From positions 93,104,868 to 93,168,867 of the forward strand of contig OX457036.1 of assembly GCA_949752735.1 (NCBI GenBank): a DNA stretch of 64,000 nt, in the 5' to 3' direction. Origin of the DNA: Lumbricus terrestris. Its lineage: Eukaryota; Annelida; Clitellata; Crassiclitellata; Lumbricidae. The notes beneath the pieces are model-generated. The model saw only the letters and a program-made list of their open reading frames with translations. It had not been told where the DNA came from and made no database searches. Both the position numbers and the translations under genes were made by a program. Shown piece by piece: positions 35,557 to 49,200 of the stretch (positions are counted from its first letter, which is position 1; each line of letters begins with the position of its first letter).

Positions 35557-35759
35557 GGTCAGCTCTGTCGGATCTGGTATCTGACATGGCGCTGGCTGTT
35601 GACTCTTACTTGGTTCCGGCAGCGATCGAAGGTTGACTGCAATTCCGGAGAATTCCGGAGAGGAGCGACAAAGACGATCCAGTTGACCGACTCTCGTGGA
35701 GGCACTTATAGGTTTGTTTGAGTTTATCTTAATGTCAGACATATCTGATGCCTATTGGC

Positions 35760-38224
35760 TGCAGCTGATGAAATCGTCGTATCATGTGAGGATGCTATAG
35801 GTAGGCTATTGGGATGCAGCTCATTATATCAATCAGACGAACGCTTCTGCTTTTTCATTTTCTCCTTCTCTTCTATTGGTTCTGTTTGCCTAACTGTTTT
35901 GCTCTATTAAACCTTCTATGATATATCCCATCGCTATTTGAACTTTAGTCTCATCTCTTTCAACTTGCTTTCTCACGGTCGGCTGACTTCTTGTTTTTTC
36001 CGGTCTGTTAATGTTTTCTTGACTTCGATCTGCATTTGGATTAGGAGTTTAGTCTGTGATTCTACGTGAAGCGAGCCTCGATTGATGTGTATTTGTAAAT
36101 GATGATAATAATAGGCCTAATTATAGTTATAATTCAGGTTTATTTGCTTAAATTACTTAGCATTTTTGTTAAATGATCACTGTATTTCCGCTTTAAGTAG
36201 GGCCTATATTCTTGATGTTGCCCACAAGACCGTAGGAGATGTTTTGGGTGTTTGAACCCCCCGCCCCAGAAACGAAATAATGTGCGTGTGTGTGCATTAT
36301 ACTTTGTAGGCAGTTTTGAAGTACGGTAGCATACAAGTAGCCTACGTTGCTATGGAGTTCATTTGATAACAATTATATTGAGATGTTATTTAATAAAAAT
36401 CGATTTTTGCTACTTTTTTGTTGCATTGCGTTTTTGGATCGTCAAAAAATAGTGGGTGGGTTCGCTAAAAGTGATATAAGCTCAACGTTTGTTCTGTTTG
36501 AAATATTTTATTGAAATTTGTCCATTGTAGGCTATGTATATATAAATTGCCCTTAAGCTGGTAAAATTTCATTTAAAAATTCTCACTTCTGGCCAATATG
36601 GCAAAACACTGTAGGGGTTACTTTTTATGTCCCAGCCTGTAGATGTGTCAATTAGATGCAGTTTTGAAGCCAAGTATAAGACGAATTATGTGAAGGTCAG
36701 AGATGTGAAACATTGTGCATGAAACAAGAGCGGGAGAGATGGCTCTTGTGATCTGAAAGCTAAGGTGCTGGCCAAAAATCACATCTTGGTTACAGACAGA
36801 AGAATTTGCAGTGAATGTATCTATGGGTGGTTGCAGATTTAAGGCCCACTTAGCCTAAGGTCGATAATCTCATAAAGTTTTTAGTGCCTTGGCCCTATGG
36901 TTATCCTTTAAGACAATAGGGCCTATGACAATAATTTTGCAACAGTATGCCTACTTTCGTCTGCTATCGCCACGTGGTCTGAAAGGCTCAATTTAATTTA
37001 TGCAGGGCAGTTGCAACAAAGAACTGACCCCTCCGAACATAATTATTATGTCCGGGGGCGGCGGGACCCCTTACAATGAAGAAACTGGAAACAGTATTTA
37101 CTTTCTACGATATGCAGGGCTCGTTTAATATTATGCATACATAGGCAGCAGTATGCATGATGTACTCCGTATTTACTTCACGACATTGTCAGTAAAACCA
37201 ATATGGATTGTGTAATAGTATCAATAAATGTCACTTATGCTTTACATATTTTGCACATTTAGGGGCCCCCTTCTTTGCGGGGCCCCCCTTCGGTCGGAGG
37301 GTACGGAGGGCGGTCGCTACGCCTCTGATTTTTAGGGCAAGTAAAATCCGTACTGACTCAATTCGTCAATACCGTTCAACACTCAACAACTTCGGATGCC
37401 TACATGTAGGCTATATGCTATTCTATGCTACGTTCTTGCAACAATAGGACCTAGTGGGCTAAGTAATGTAATTATTATTAGACCTACCATCATTGTCCTC
37501 ATCATCATTATATTGTCACTGTCGTTAGTGAGTTAGGCAGAAGCAATGATTTCTAATAGGATTCTATGAAGCGTTTAATTCAACTGTCGTTCAATCTTCG
37601 TGGACGATCAGCATGACCCAAGATCGATGATTTGTTGAAGAAAACTATCGATTTCTTTAACTGTATGTCGTTGTCTGAGCATGGGTGGCTCGCTCCTGTT
37701 TAGAACAACATACAACATAGCCTACATTTTTATTTTTTATTTTGTGCATGTGGACATTTTTATAGCTCATTAGTCTACAAGACTCTCCCATCGTAATATC
37801 TGAGCACCCAAACAGAACACAGTCGCGACAGTCTTTTCACAGACGCAAGAAAATCGATTGCTAGTGGTTTGATTTTGTCTCCGAATGAAGTCCATGTGGG
37901 ACACATGGCTCCACAAGCAACCTGTAAAAATAGTGCACATAACCCACTCGGTTCAAAGGCTACCTTTGGTGATGCTTGAACCTCGATTGAAAAGACAAGT
38001 TCTAGAAATTTCAGGGCGGTCTTCTATAGGCCTAGGCCTCAAGCTAATTTTTTACTTAGGTCTGGCTCAATTATCTAAGCATATTCTTGCTGGGGGAAAA
38101 GATTTTCATTGTTTAAGAAAACTGTACCTTTTTAATTAAGATCACAAAACGAGTAAAAACGATTAATCATTTGCTTCACAAACTTTGCCAGCTCCCGATG
38201 GGTTATGACGCTAAGCAATAATAA
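35760..38224. other. Intergenic, downstream of the IF gene
   Basis: No gene recognised. 37261-37328 ('ggggcccccttc..tcgctacgcctctg') looks like the right end of a DNA element. Several TAGGCCTA palindromes. The 3' UTR of the IF gene on the minus strand must start here. Confidence 0.55.
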
Positions 38225-38398
38225 TTATTTTATGTGATAATTTGAAGAATCAAATACGGACATAACTGGACGGTTCTGTACCTCTCCTTGGGGATTCAGT
38301 AGATTCGTTGTGACCTTCCTTCCCATACCCCACGACTCCCATGATGTCTCAGTGTCTAGAGCGGGAGCTTTGGGCGGCTTCCGATCCTTCACCCAGAC
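38225..38398 (-). CDS. IF exon 10: end of lamin tail domain and stop
   Basis: VWVKDRKPPKAPALDTETSW, ESWGMGRKVTTNLLNPQGEV and VMSVFDSSNYHIK, stop TAA 38225-38227. Matches lamin IW..PPTDLVW..TWGCGNSLRTALIN..GEEV. Acceptor 'gtttggtttag'. Confidence 0.9.
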   Translation of the reverse strand, partial: VWVKDRKPPKAPALDTETSWESWGMGRKVTTNLLNPQGEVQNRPVMSVFDSSNYHIK

Positions 38399-40189
38399 CT
38401 AAACCAAACAAGTCATCAACCCAGGTTTGTTAGAAAGCCTGTCTCGTGAAACCTCGTCTATTCAGCAGCTGCTGTTTAGAAATTTGTACTGCGCTATAGG
38501 AGACATTGACATCATCGATTATTCGAACAATCTTCCATCCTCCCCTTAGACTCCCCAAAAGCAGACATTATGGCTGAGACTGCTGATGCTGCCCTTTTCC
38601 AAGCTATAGTTAAAGACAAAGATCATGTTCTTCATAAATACTTCTCTTATAGACGTCCTGGCAAATATAATCTGCGCCCTAGGCCGCATTCGTTCGAACT
38701 TACAAATAAGAACAATAAAAACTTCATAACACGGATGCTGTATAAAAACGTTTACTAGGCTTTATTCGCTGCTCCTTTGTGCTTGTTAACTGTCGCGTTC
38801 AGTGATGCCACAGCTGGGTTTTTTCCACTAGATCTGGGTTTTTTTGCCTTCGTCTGGGTTTCTGGGTTTTTTTGGGCAAAATCTGGGTTTATTTTGGTGA
38901 GTTGACATTTTGCACTTACAACACATGAATATTCTGTGAAATTCATTGGAAAATGGTTGCGATACATAATTTTTTTCCACTAATTTTAATTTTAAACTCC
39001 ACAATCAACAGACAACAGCTCATGTCAATTCACAAATAATTTATAACCTGAGGAATAGTTCTGCACAGAAATAAACCATTTTGACATTTCGAAACAGGTC
39101 AGGTCTCTCGTCCCTTTCCATGTTAAGCCCATACAGTTATACACTGTAAGTCAGGTCAAACCTCTAGTGGTATAATAGCCAAGTTGTTGCAGAGTATTAA
39201 TGTTCTAGGTGGTTAAAACGTTGGATTTTTGGTGTAAAATTTGGCTGGAAACCTGGGACAACTTTGAAACTTTGTAAATTTAAGCCACGTGTGCTATGTG
39301 CTTACAATTATTCTGGTGGACTCGACCCGCTGCGCATACGAATGTATCGATTAAGCTTATTGTCAGTATGAACCCCGAGTCTCTGACAACTTTAGCAATT
39401 GATATTTTAAAAGTTGTAATTACATTTTATTCTCTTTTGACGAACATTTAGTTACTCCTCATGCGAACAAGTGAAAAACCAACTCATTTTGAACAAAGGG
39501 GTCTAAAATAGCGTATATGAATAGTCTGGGTTTTTCTGGGTTTTTTTCGGAAGGAAATCTGGGTTTATTTCAGAAACCTCAGTGGCAACACTGGTCGCGT
39601 TATGTCGACTGGTTTTTCAATAAAACGAATATTATTAGGCCCTATTATAGAGATCACAATAAAATAAACAATTCAAATACTATTTAATATTCATTCAGCT
39701 GGTGAATCATACATTCATTCATCAATGTTGTTAATATGAATTGTTTCCCGTCCCATATTCATTATTTAATTCAATAACCCGAACTGTATTCTACTTAATC
39801 ACTAGTTAAGTAATTCGTTCAGACCATTGATAGAACGCCATGCATTTAATTGAATAACATAACAACATGCAATGTATTGAGTCGTATTGTATTGCTTTTA
39901 AGGACGAGGATCACTGCTACTAACGGTTATCTTTTGTCCTGGTGTAATGTTTTCATAAGAGTCGTTGAAGGTGAATTCATGCTCAGCTTTGCCATCGATT
40001 ATGCGAACAATCTTCCATCCTACGAGGCTCTCATCCTGCAAAATCCACGTTCAATTAGAAATGAACTGAGACTAAGAGAAAACAGAGATGGGAGACTGTA
40101 AAACCACAGAGAAAGATAGACAGACAGACAGACATACAGAGAGACAGAGACACAGCTAGAGATACAGACAGACAGACAGACAGAGAGAC

Positions 40190-40266
<77 letters not shown>

Positions 40267-43200
40267 CAGAGACAGAGACAGACAGACAAACAGATAGACA
40301 GAGAAGAGACAGACACAGAGAGATAGACAGAGAGAGAGATACAGAGAAACAGAAAGACAGAGGCAGAGATAGAGAGAGACAGACAGAGACAGACAGAGAG
40401 ACAGAGACATAGTCTGTTGTGCCCCAGAGCAGTTTTCTTGAAACGGTTCCAATTATATTAGATTAGCTTCTAGAAATACCTGGATAAACAAACGTGCTAG
40501 TCAGTATTACATCTATGTCTTCTAAAGGTACCCGGATAGGTGTGCCAATTAGTTTTACCTTTCTGCCTTTGTTTTCGATGCGGATGAAGTATCCGGTTGG
40601 AGCGCATTCGCTGATGCTCAGCGCTCCCTTCGCTGTCGTCTGGAAGGTTGTCTTCGCTCTCATCTCTCCACTGACTGTTGAGCTCACATCTCCTACACGA
40701 GCACAATATCACAATTTAAAGGATGTAAACCACCTTCAAGGTTGTCGTACTTTGCCTTCAACTTTTGTCAAGCTACTTCTGATATTTTATAATGTTTATC
40801 TCGTTATTCAGCCATTAATTTTATTGTTCAGTCGTTCGTTAATTCATTACTTAATCAATTAATTAATCCTTTAATTTATTATTTTTCGCCTCTCATAATT
40901 TATTCACTCGTTGAATTTATATCGCAGTGTTTCTGGAATCCTGCTCTAGTGCCTAAGTAAACGCGGTTTGACTTGTGCTTGAGTAAGGTTACATAGTACA
41001 TACATGTAGGCTACATGTCTGTGAATAAGACTTTAGGCCTAGGAGTGACAGCTGTCCGGCTGCACTGGGCAGCTGCAACACAATTAATGGAAGGTAGAAA
41101 GTATCGTCAAATAGTAGAATAACTTTTAAAATACAGAGAAATAGGCCAGAGGGCATCAACTGGCAATGATTTAAAAGATGACTTTCTCTGAAACTGTACC
41201 GGTTAGCCTTCCATTAGACGTGCGAAAATTTATCTTTCGTCAAAGAATTGCAGGTCACTTAAACCGGTTTCAAAAGAAAGTGCAAAGTATCTGCGCCAAG
41301 ATTTATCAATTTCAAACAGACACTGGACAGTTTGGTGGAACGATATAGGCCTAAGCAATAAAGGCTTACAAACATGATGTAGCTTGCCTTCTCTATAGCC
41401 TATTAGCTGACAAACTGTAGCTGTAGTTGATAGACATAGGAGCCCATTTTACTGTAGGCTACACCACATTCTCGGTATGTAATAATTATTACCTGCATTA
41501 CATTGATCATTATAACACTGAACTTTGTGTACAGTAGGATACGCTGCATTTAAAATAAATTGCATGTCGATATTATTTACACTCATTTGTTTAGGCATAC
41601 ATCACAGTGCATTGCATTTACAACATGCAACTGTCATGATACGTTAACTTTACACAGTACAGATAGTGTATTGCAATTCAGTGGACTACGTTTCTAAGAT
41701 AGAGATTATGTCTCCTTGTTTGTGGATATATCCGTGTCGGTCGATCATGATAATTGATAGAGGAGGGGGTTAGAAAGTAAAAGTTCATAAGATCAAACTC
41801 ACTGTTGGGATCCAAATAGTTTTCAGAGCTGAGGGATTTCAATGTAAGGGAATTGTCATTGCTGTCAGTTCCATTTTTCTTATTCCATCTGAACACAAGA
41901 AGCATATACAAGTATAGGCTATATAATTTATAGGCATGCTGGAAAGCGTCTAATACAATACATTGCAGTTTAACTTAAATGAGCTATGCTGTAAACGCCA
42001 TGGGATTCATTATAAGTGTAATGAAAGCGTAATATAAATCTAATCTAATCTAATAGAGCATTAATTTTGTAAAGCGCTTCTCACAGCAGAGCTATTGAGA
42101 AGCGCTCTCAGCGTGATAGATAAATGATAAATAAATAAATAATAAATGTCATGTAAATGCACTGTAAAATGACGTGAGTGCTATGTGCGTGTTTTGTAAA
42201 CGTAATGTAGGACCTGGTGTTGTGCAAATGTTGTGTAATTGTGTTGTACAAAATAATTTCTATGCTGTGAGCGATACGTATTATAGAACGCAACTGTGTT
42301 GTAGATGTGATGTCGTGTGAACTGTGAATGGATTAGTGCATGTTAAATTTGCGAGTGTAACTGTGAATGTAATAATATTATTACACGAATATAAGTGTTA
42401 GTGCACTATTATGTAGACCAACAAATGTTACTGTAAATAATCCCTATACTATAGACTATAATAGAGCCACCCAAATAAAATCATTTCAGTCCACTTAGTC
42501 CATTTAATCTAGTGTAAGGAATCGAATTTCAAACTTGCGGCTATTGCAGCTATTTCTTCACAATTTTTCACTGAAAGGCGCTGCATAACCACAGGAAATT
42601 TCTGATCCTCATTTTCGCAACTTCCCTTCCGAGAACACCTTTCGCTGTATCCAGAAAACTTAACTGTTCCAAGCTACCAATGGCAAGTAGACTAATGATT
42701 CAATGTACAATGTACATGCCTGAAAATTGCAAGGAATGCATTTAGCAAGTTACAACTGTATAGTATTGTGGCCAATTTACGTAGCGCCAGTTTTCTGGTG
42801 GTATTTGCAGTTTAACGTCACTGTGTGGTAACAAAGACCATTAGTGACGCCCTCCTCCTTTATCCTTTGGACTGGCACTGGCAGAGTGCAACCAGTGGCG
42901 GAGTTACCAGTTTTCTCATACCGGTTTTCCTCTCCGTCGAGCAGCTTGCGATATGTAGCGATCTCGAGTTCAAGGTCGAGCTTCTGGTCGATGAGGTTGG
43001 ACAGCTGGCGGAGGATGTAGTCGAGATCCAACTTGACAGAGATCGCCTCTCCCTTCAGTCCATCATTTATCAACTCCAACTCCCTCTCTCTCGCTTCCTT
43101 GCGCCGCCGCAGAGCGTCTAACTCCTTCTGAAGCTGAAGATTCTGCACAGATAAATAAAATCAAAAGAGAATTAAATACCAAAATTGACTTCATGGACCG

Positions 43201-46200
43201 GTGACCCAATTGAATCTAGTTCCTGATCCAATGAACCTATACTCTGACCCTATACCCCGACCCAATGACCCTATAATCTCCTATATTTTGTTTTTATACG
43301 CACTTGTTATAGCGCCCCTTCAAGCACTCTACTCAGAGGCGCTCCCGACTGCAGAGCGGACACTGCATCGGAGTTTCACGCCGAAGCGCTGAGCAATTGC
43401 GAGTAAAGGACTTGCCAAAGGTCCCTATACGCGGTGACTTGAGGTGGATTCAAACCTCGAACCTTCCGGCTTCAAGGCAACGACGCCACCACTACTCCAC
43501 CGCGCCCCACAAATATATACCCTGACCCAATGACTCCGGACCCCTGCCAATGACCCTAGAGGCTTAGACCTCGACCACGCCGACATCTTTCAACTGGCTG
43601 CTATTGAGTGGCGCTATGTAAATTTCCAATTAAAACACAATGAGATCTGTATGGATGACTGACCAGTTCCGACAGCTGGGTCAGTTTGTTCCGCAGTTCC
43701 CCTAGTTCCGTTTTCAGTGCTGATCGATCTTCCGAAGTCTTCTCCTTCTCCAGAACGCTGTCTTTGGTCGGTTGCTCCAATTTCTGAAGCTGTTCAGAAA
43801 GTGAACACTCACAAACTTGTTTAACGATATACATATATCAATGACATCATGCATTTAGATCAATGTGCGCATATTATGATCGTATTTCAGCTATTTGGAG
43901 GAAATGGGTGTCATACGTGTTTGTATATGTACAATAGTGCTATTATAATACCAGGTATTATATTTCAATTTATTACCTGTAACCAAAATGTTGCTATTTT
44001 GGTAGCATGCGTAGTAAATTACATTGATAGGCGTTAATGATAACCATGGGAGCAGTCCCAAAAGGTATGAAGAATCAAGATAATACCTAGGCCACCTGGT
44101 AGGCTAATAATAATATTATTATGAGGGTTATAGAAAGTCACATAGGAACGCATGACAGCGGTTCATAAGGAACACAATACTGAGCAAGACATTAGCCGAA
44201 TTATTCGAATGTTAGCAACATAACTTAGCTATAGGCTATAAATTACACAATTAACTTACAATGTACATGCATCATACATAGGCCTACATATGTGCAATTG
44301 TGTATATTCGTACAATCGTACATGCATAAGTCTACATGCATGCCCTCATCAATAATGATAAGGGATTGAACCGCTGTTGATGCTAATACTCATAATCATA
44401 TATATACTCATAATCATAGAAACCTTGGCGTCGTAGGTTGATTTAGAAGCAGCCAGAAAAGATTCCATCTTCTCTTCATACAAATCCTCGATTTCCTTGA
44501 TCGTCTGACTCATCTCATCTCTCCAGTAATCACGATTCTCAGTTGCGCTTCCACTGTAGACCAACGCACCCAACTCTTTCATCTCCTTCAATAAGGAAAC
44601 CCAATCCCAGAAGGTACAGTTCAGTACAAACGAGCAAAACATTCTAACTAGGTTCTGCAGTAATGTAATGTAAACTTAAGCTATTGTAAATCTCCGGAAT
44701 TTCTCAGCACCCACAAATGCCACGTCAGGGAGATTAGCTTATTCATCGGCGCTATAACAAATCAAGTCCGCAATATGATCCAGAGCTGTCCTTTGCGTTC
44801 AGATGCAAGATCAAAATCCAGGGAGGTCAAGCCGAGAAGACAGCATGGTGCTACGGTGATTATGGGTGATCGTGTGGTGGAACCTGAGTAGAAATCACTC
44901 GAAGTTTAATTGTTTTTTTTAAGTCACTCCAGTAAAGCGCAAGACATCACTTAGGGCCTATTCAGCGTCGCTTCCGAAAGTGCTGTCCTAAGATTTCAAA
45001 CGGACATAGACTACAACTTGATACAAGTCATCTCGATGGTTTTTCTCAGTGAGATGAACTTTATGGTCTAGGTGAACTCTTGCACTTTTGATGCAAGCCA
45101 ACAGCGTTCTATGAGCTACTTAGAAGACGTTTTATGAAGTGTCGAGACTCGACACTAACTTATTCGCAAGTACACGTCAAATGTCATCATTCTAGCGCAG
45201 ATGTATGTTTGTACTCGTGGGTGTTTTGCATAGATAGGTCTACAGACTTTGTAGTCGGGTGACCATTGCGTAGAGAGATAGGTCAATAATTCGGTGAAGC
45301 ATCTTTATATATGTCATAGGTCATGCACTATATCTAGTCGAAGGAAACTGGTTCAAATCTAAGTTTATCCAAAGTCTATGCCGTCTTCATCATTAATCAC
45401 TTTAGTAACTTTAGTGTGTTGCTCTTTGGCGTTGACCCCAAGAAAAACAATTCTGTTGGTTGGTAAGCTGTCTGTCGGTGGAGCTTTGATGACTTCCAAT
45501 CGATCAATCAATCAATCAATCAAGTAATCAATCACATAAATTTATATAGCACCCATTCCATTGCCAAACAACATCACCAGCTTTCCGGCTTCGGAAAAAT
45601 GATATAATGATTATAGTTAGGCTATAGTGGGATAAATAATAATAATAATGATAATAACAATAATAATGACAATAATAATAATACTAAAAATGATAATAAT
45701 GATGATAATAATAACAATACTAAGAATGATGATAATAATAATGATGACAATAACGATGATGATAATAATAATAATAATAAAATAATAATAGAGACATAAT
45801 AATAATAGAGCCATGAAGACATTGGGCCCGCTCAACCCGTCGGCCTCAGACTTCATAAATGAAATTGGCAGCCGCATCTCTTCTATCAGTGGTGACAGAC
45901 GTGAAGCCTTCTTCCTTTTTCAACGTCTGTCCATTTGTATTCAACGCCACAACCTGGTCGCTTTCAAAGGTTCTTTTGCCTCATACCCTGAAGATGAGGC
46001 CTGACCCACCAGACATTCATTCTTCAATTAATAATGGTCCATAAGTCCCTGGGGGAATGAAGTGCCTCAGGGCATAAAAATGGCATTAATAATAATAATA
46101 GTAATAATAATAATAGTAATAATAAAAAATAGTGATAATTAATAGCAATAATGACCATGATAGTATTAGTATGCCACATAGTGAAAGCAACAATAAAAAT

Positions 46201-49200
46201 GATAATGATAGGGCCTATTATTCGCCTAATATTACTGGTTGTAGAAATGCAAATGACCTGTTCATGGAGTCTCTTTATGAATTCAATTTCCTCTTCCACG
46301 GTCTGTGCTCTGTGTTCGTTGTCGATGTGACCCAACGTTTCATCGTCGAGGTCCTGCAAAAAAATCACCACGTGACAGAAACCGCCATAGATTGTAAGGT
46401 TAACTGTGGACACTGTTTCAAAGCTGGAGATTTACATACAATTAGGTCTATAATTATAATAATCCATGTCATAAGCTAAGGACAATTATTATCTGCACAG
46501 TAGTCTATTTTTCCTTTGTTAGGCCTACATGCAAGGACATAGATAAGCTAGAGACTTTGTGTGTCATAAATCTATCAAGTTTTTTTTATTTTGCCGTGGC
46601 TGCGCTTGAAGCGCTACTGTGTAGATTTTATTGAAGGGTGGTACAATGGTACATAGATCTAAGTACATATAATGAATGAACTATGAATGAATAATCAATG
46701 TTCATTACATCAGGAATACAATTCAAAATTGCAACTCCATTTAACCTTTTCCTTCTTCAAAATTGTAATCATCTTGGCTCTTGGGGGAGGGGGAGAATGC
46801 GGAATTCACGTGCAACAAGAAAGGCACATGTATTTGTAGGTCAATCACAGTTCTTGAAAGAAAATTTGTAGACGGGGGAGAAGGCAAATACCACATCGAA
46901 AGAAAGTCATTCGCTTTGAACTATCACTCCAAATTTCTTAAGTGCACTACTGCCATATTAAGGTAAACCGCATGGCACCTGCTTATTCACGATTAATGCA
47001 TCTTGATTGCCTTCTCTATCTGGTCTCTATGGCAACCGAGGTCGCATATCTATGTGATAACTCTCTGGACAACTCATCTGACTGGGCGAAGCGCTACTTT
47101 CTGCCATAAGTCTTAGAGTAGCGCATTAGACATTTGAAGTTTACTGTTACGATATTCGAACAGAAGAGGATGCAAAGACAGAGACGGAGACGGAGACGGA
47201 GGCAGAGAGACACAGAGACAGAGACAGACAGACACAGAGAGAGACAAATGTCATAGACAGACAAACATACATAGAGAGAGAGACAAATAGACAGACAGAC
47301 ACAGAGAGAGTGATAGAGAAATTCAATATAATACAATACAATACATTAGAATGCAGCACATTGCAACACAACACAATACAATGCATACGATTCAATACAC
47401 ATTAGGCTACATAACAACAACAATTTTATGCACCTTGAAAGGTGAACGCACTGTATTATAGGCCTATGACTGATGGTACTAAATCATTTGCCTGTAATAA
47501 TATTGTTAAACACTTCAACGTTTACCTTTCTAACGGCGGTCAAGTTTTCGTCCACTTGTGTGATGATTGCGATAGTCTTGCTTTGATCCTTTTCAATGTT
47601 TTCAATTTTTCTTCTCAGGTGTTGAACCTGAGATTCGTAGTCAACGAGGATGTGACTCTGAGCTTCGAACTTCACGTTGTATGTAGCCGTTACTCGAACC
47701 AGTTCTTCCCATCTGAGAAAAATTAAACATCATCGCCACTGGTTTTATCTTTGGATTGCTAATGACATCTGCATAATATTATATTATATAAATTATATAC
47801 AATTTTATATAGGCCTACATCACTGACGACGAGATCCACTGGCTTTCATACCAATCAATCGAACAGAATTTATATAGCGCCTCTTCAAGATCCATACTCA
47901 AAGGCGAAATCAACCGGGGATGAGGTGATTGAAATGATTTCCCGTTGCCTTCCTCGCAGACAATTCTAGGTTAGCAACTTGTTCAGGGTCGCATCGCAGC
48001 ATTAAATTAAGGTAGATTCCGACCTGCGACTCAGGGCACAGGATATGCTACTACATCACGACGTCCCCTTACCTCATATATATTCATATAACTGCTCAGC
48101 AAATAAGCTTATACAATGCGGAATGCTACGATTTAACGCGGTAAAGAACAATGGAAAGTAATGCAAAAAGGGTACGGTACAGTACAATACATTACCATTC
48201 AATGCTGTTAACAATAGAATAGACTACAATGCATTTTAAAGCAAAAACAATTAAATACAGGCCTACGATGTTTACTCTGGGTCTTTCACCCTGGGAGCGC
48301 TTCTGATTGATATGCCCTGCGAGAGACGCTTCATAAATGTATAAATACAATACAATACAGTATTATGATTTCATTCAGCCATCATTTTGAAGTTAAGTGT
48401 CAGTAATGCTATATTTAAAAATGAATAAATAATAAATTTTTATATAACTACCCGGGCCCTGGCCAGTATAAATCGCTAGGTACTGTATGTATATTCGTTT
48501 AATTTAAAATCAGGCAATTCCTGGTGACATACCGCACCCGGTTACATGTCAAAAATGTAAAATAAAACGCAAAAATAGTAATAGGCTTAAAGTATAGTAA
48601 TAATAAAGTTTTAATATAAAATATTCGCCGCTCCCATTTCGGCGGACCTGCTCTGCTATTTCTATCTAAATCTATGTCTCTGCCAGTCTTTGTCTCTGTC
48701 TGTCTATCTAAATCTGTCTCCGTCTGTCTGTCTGTCTGTCTGTTTGTCTGCCTGTTTGTTTCTCTGTATGCCTGTCTCTCTCATTTTCACTTATTTTCCG
48801 TTTGTCCTTTGTAGAGTACAATACAAAACACCTTAAGTTTGATTTAAGAACTGTACAACTGGATTTTGCACTGCCTACAGTGCCTAGGTTAAAGTGATGG
48901 CATGACTCTTCTTAGAGTTTAGTTCAAATGTCGTCCAATCATAAATCTATTGCGTGCGTCATTTCAACGGACCTTATTCAGACACAAAGCGTTTGATAGT
49001 GTTGACCTTTTCCAACCGCAGAACAGCGAAGAAAGTCAGACAGTCAAAATACAGCATTTTGCGACGTTCTGTCACGGGCAATAAAACCAGGCATGTGTTA
49101 AGATTTATGCTCTCAACGACATCACAAAACTCTCACTGTCCAGCGTTATTTGCGCAAACATATCTTTGAGTCTATGTATCGATGTCTAACTTGCTTGTAT

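Noticed and set aside
35377..35742. 121-codon minus-strand ORF and its + strand partner
   Set aside because: Composed of a ~50-bp tandem repeat open on both strands; no similarity recognised.
39898..39924. Stop codon of the IF gene directly after exon 9 (frame ends at 39898)
   Set aside because: It would cut the lamin tail domain in half; a GTTAGT donor at 39924 and exon 10 at 38225-38398 restore the full domain in phase.
40480..40558. Extended IF exon 8 to the donor GTATTT at 40479
   Set aside because: It leaves a phase that gives an immediate TGA in exon 9; the GTAAAA donor at 40558 fits phase and domain alignment.
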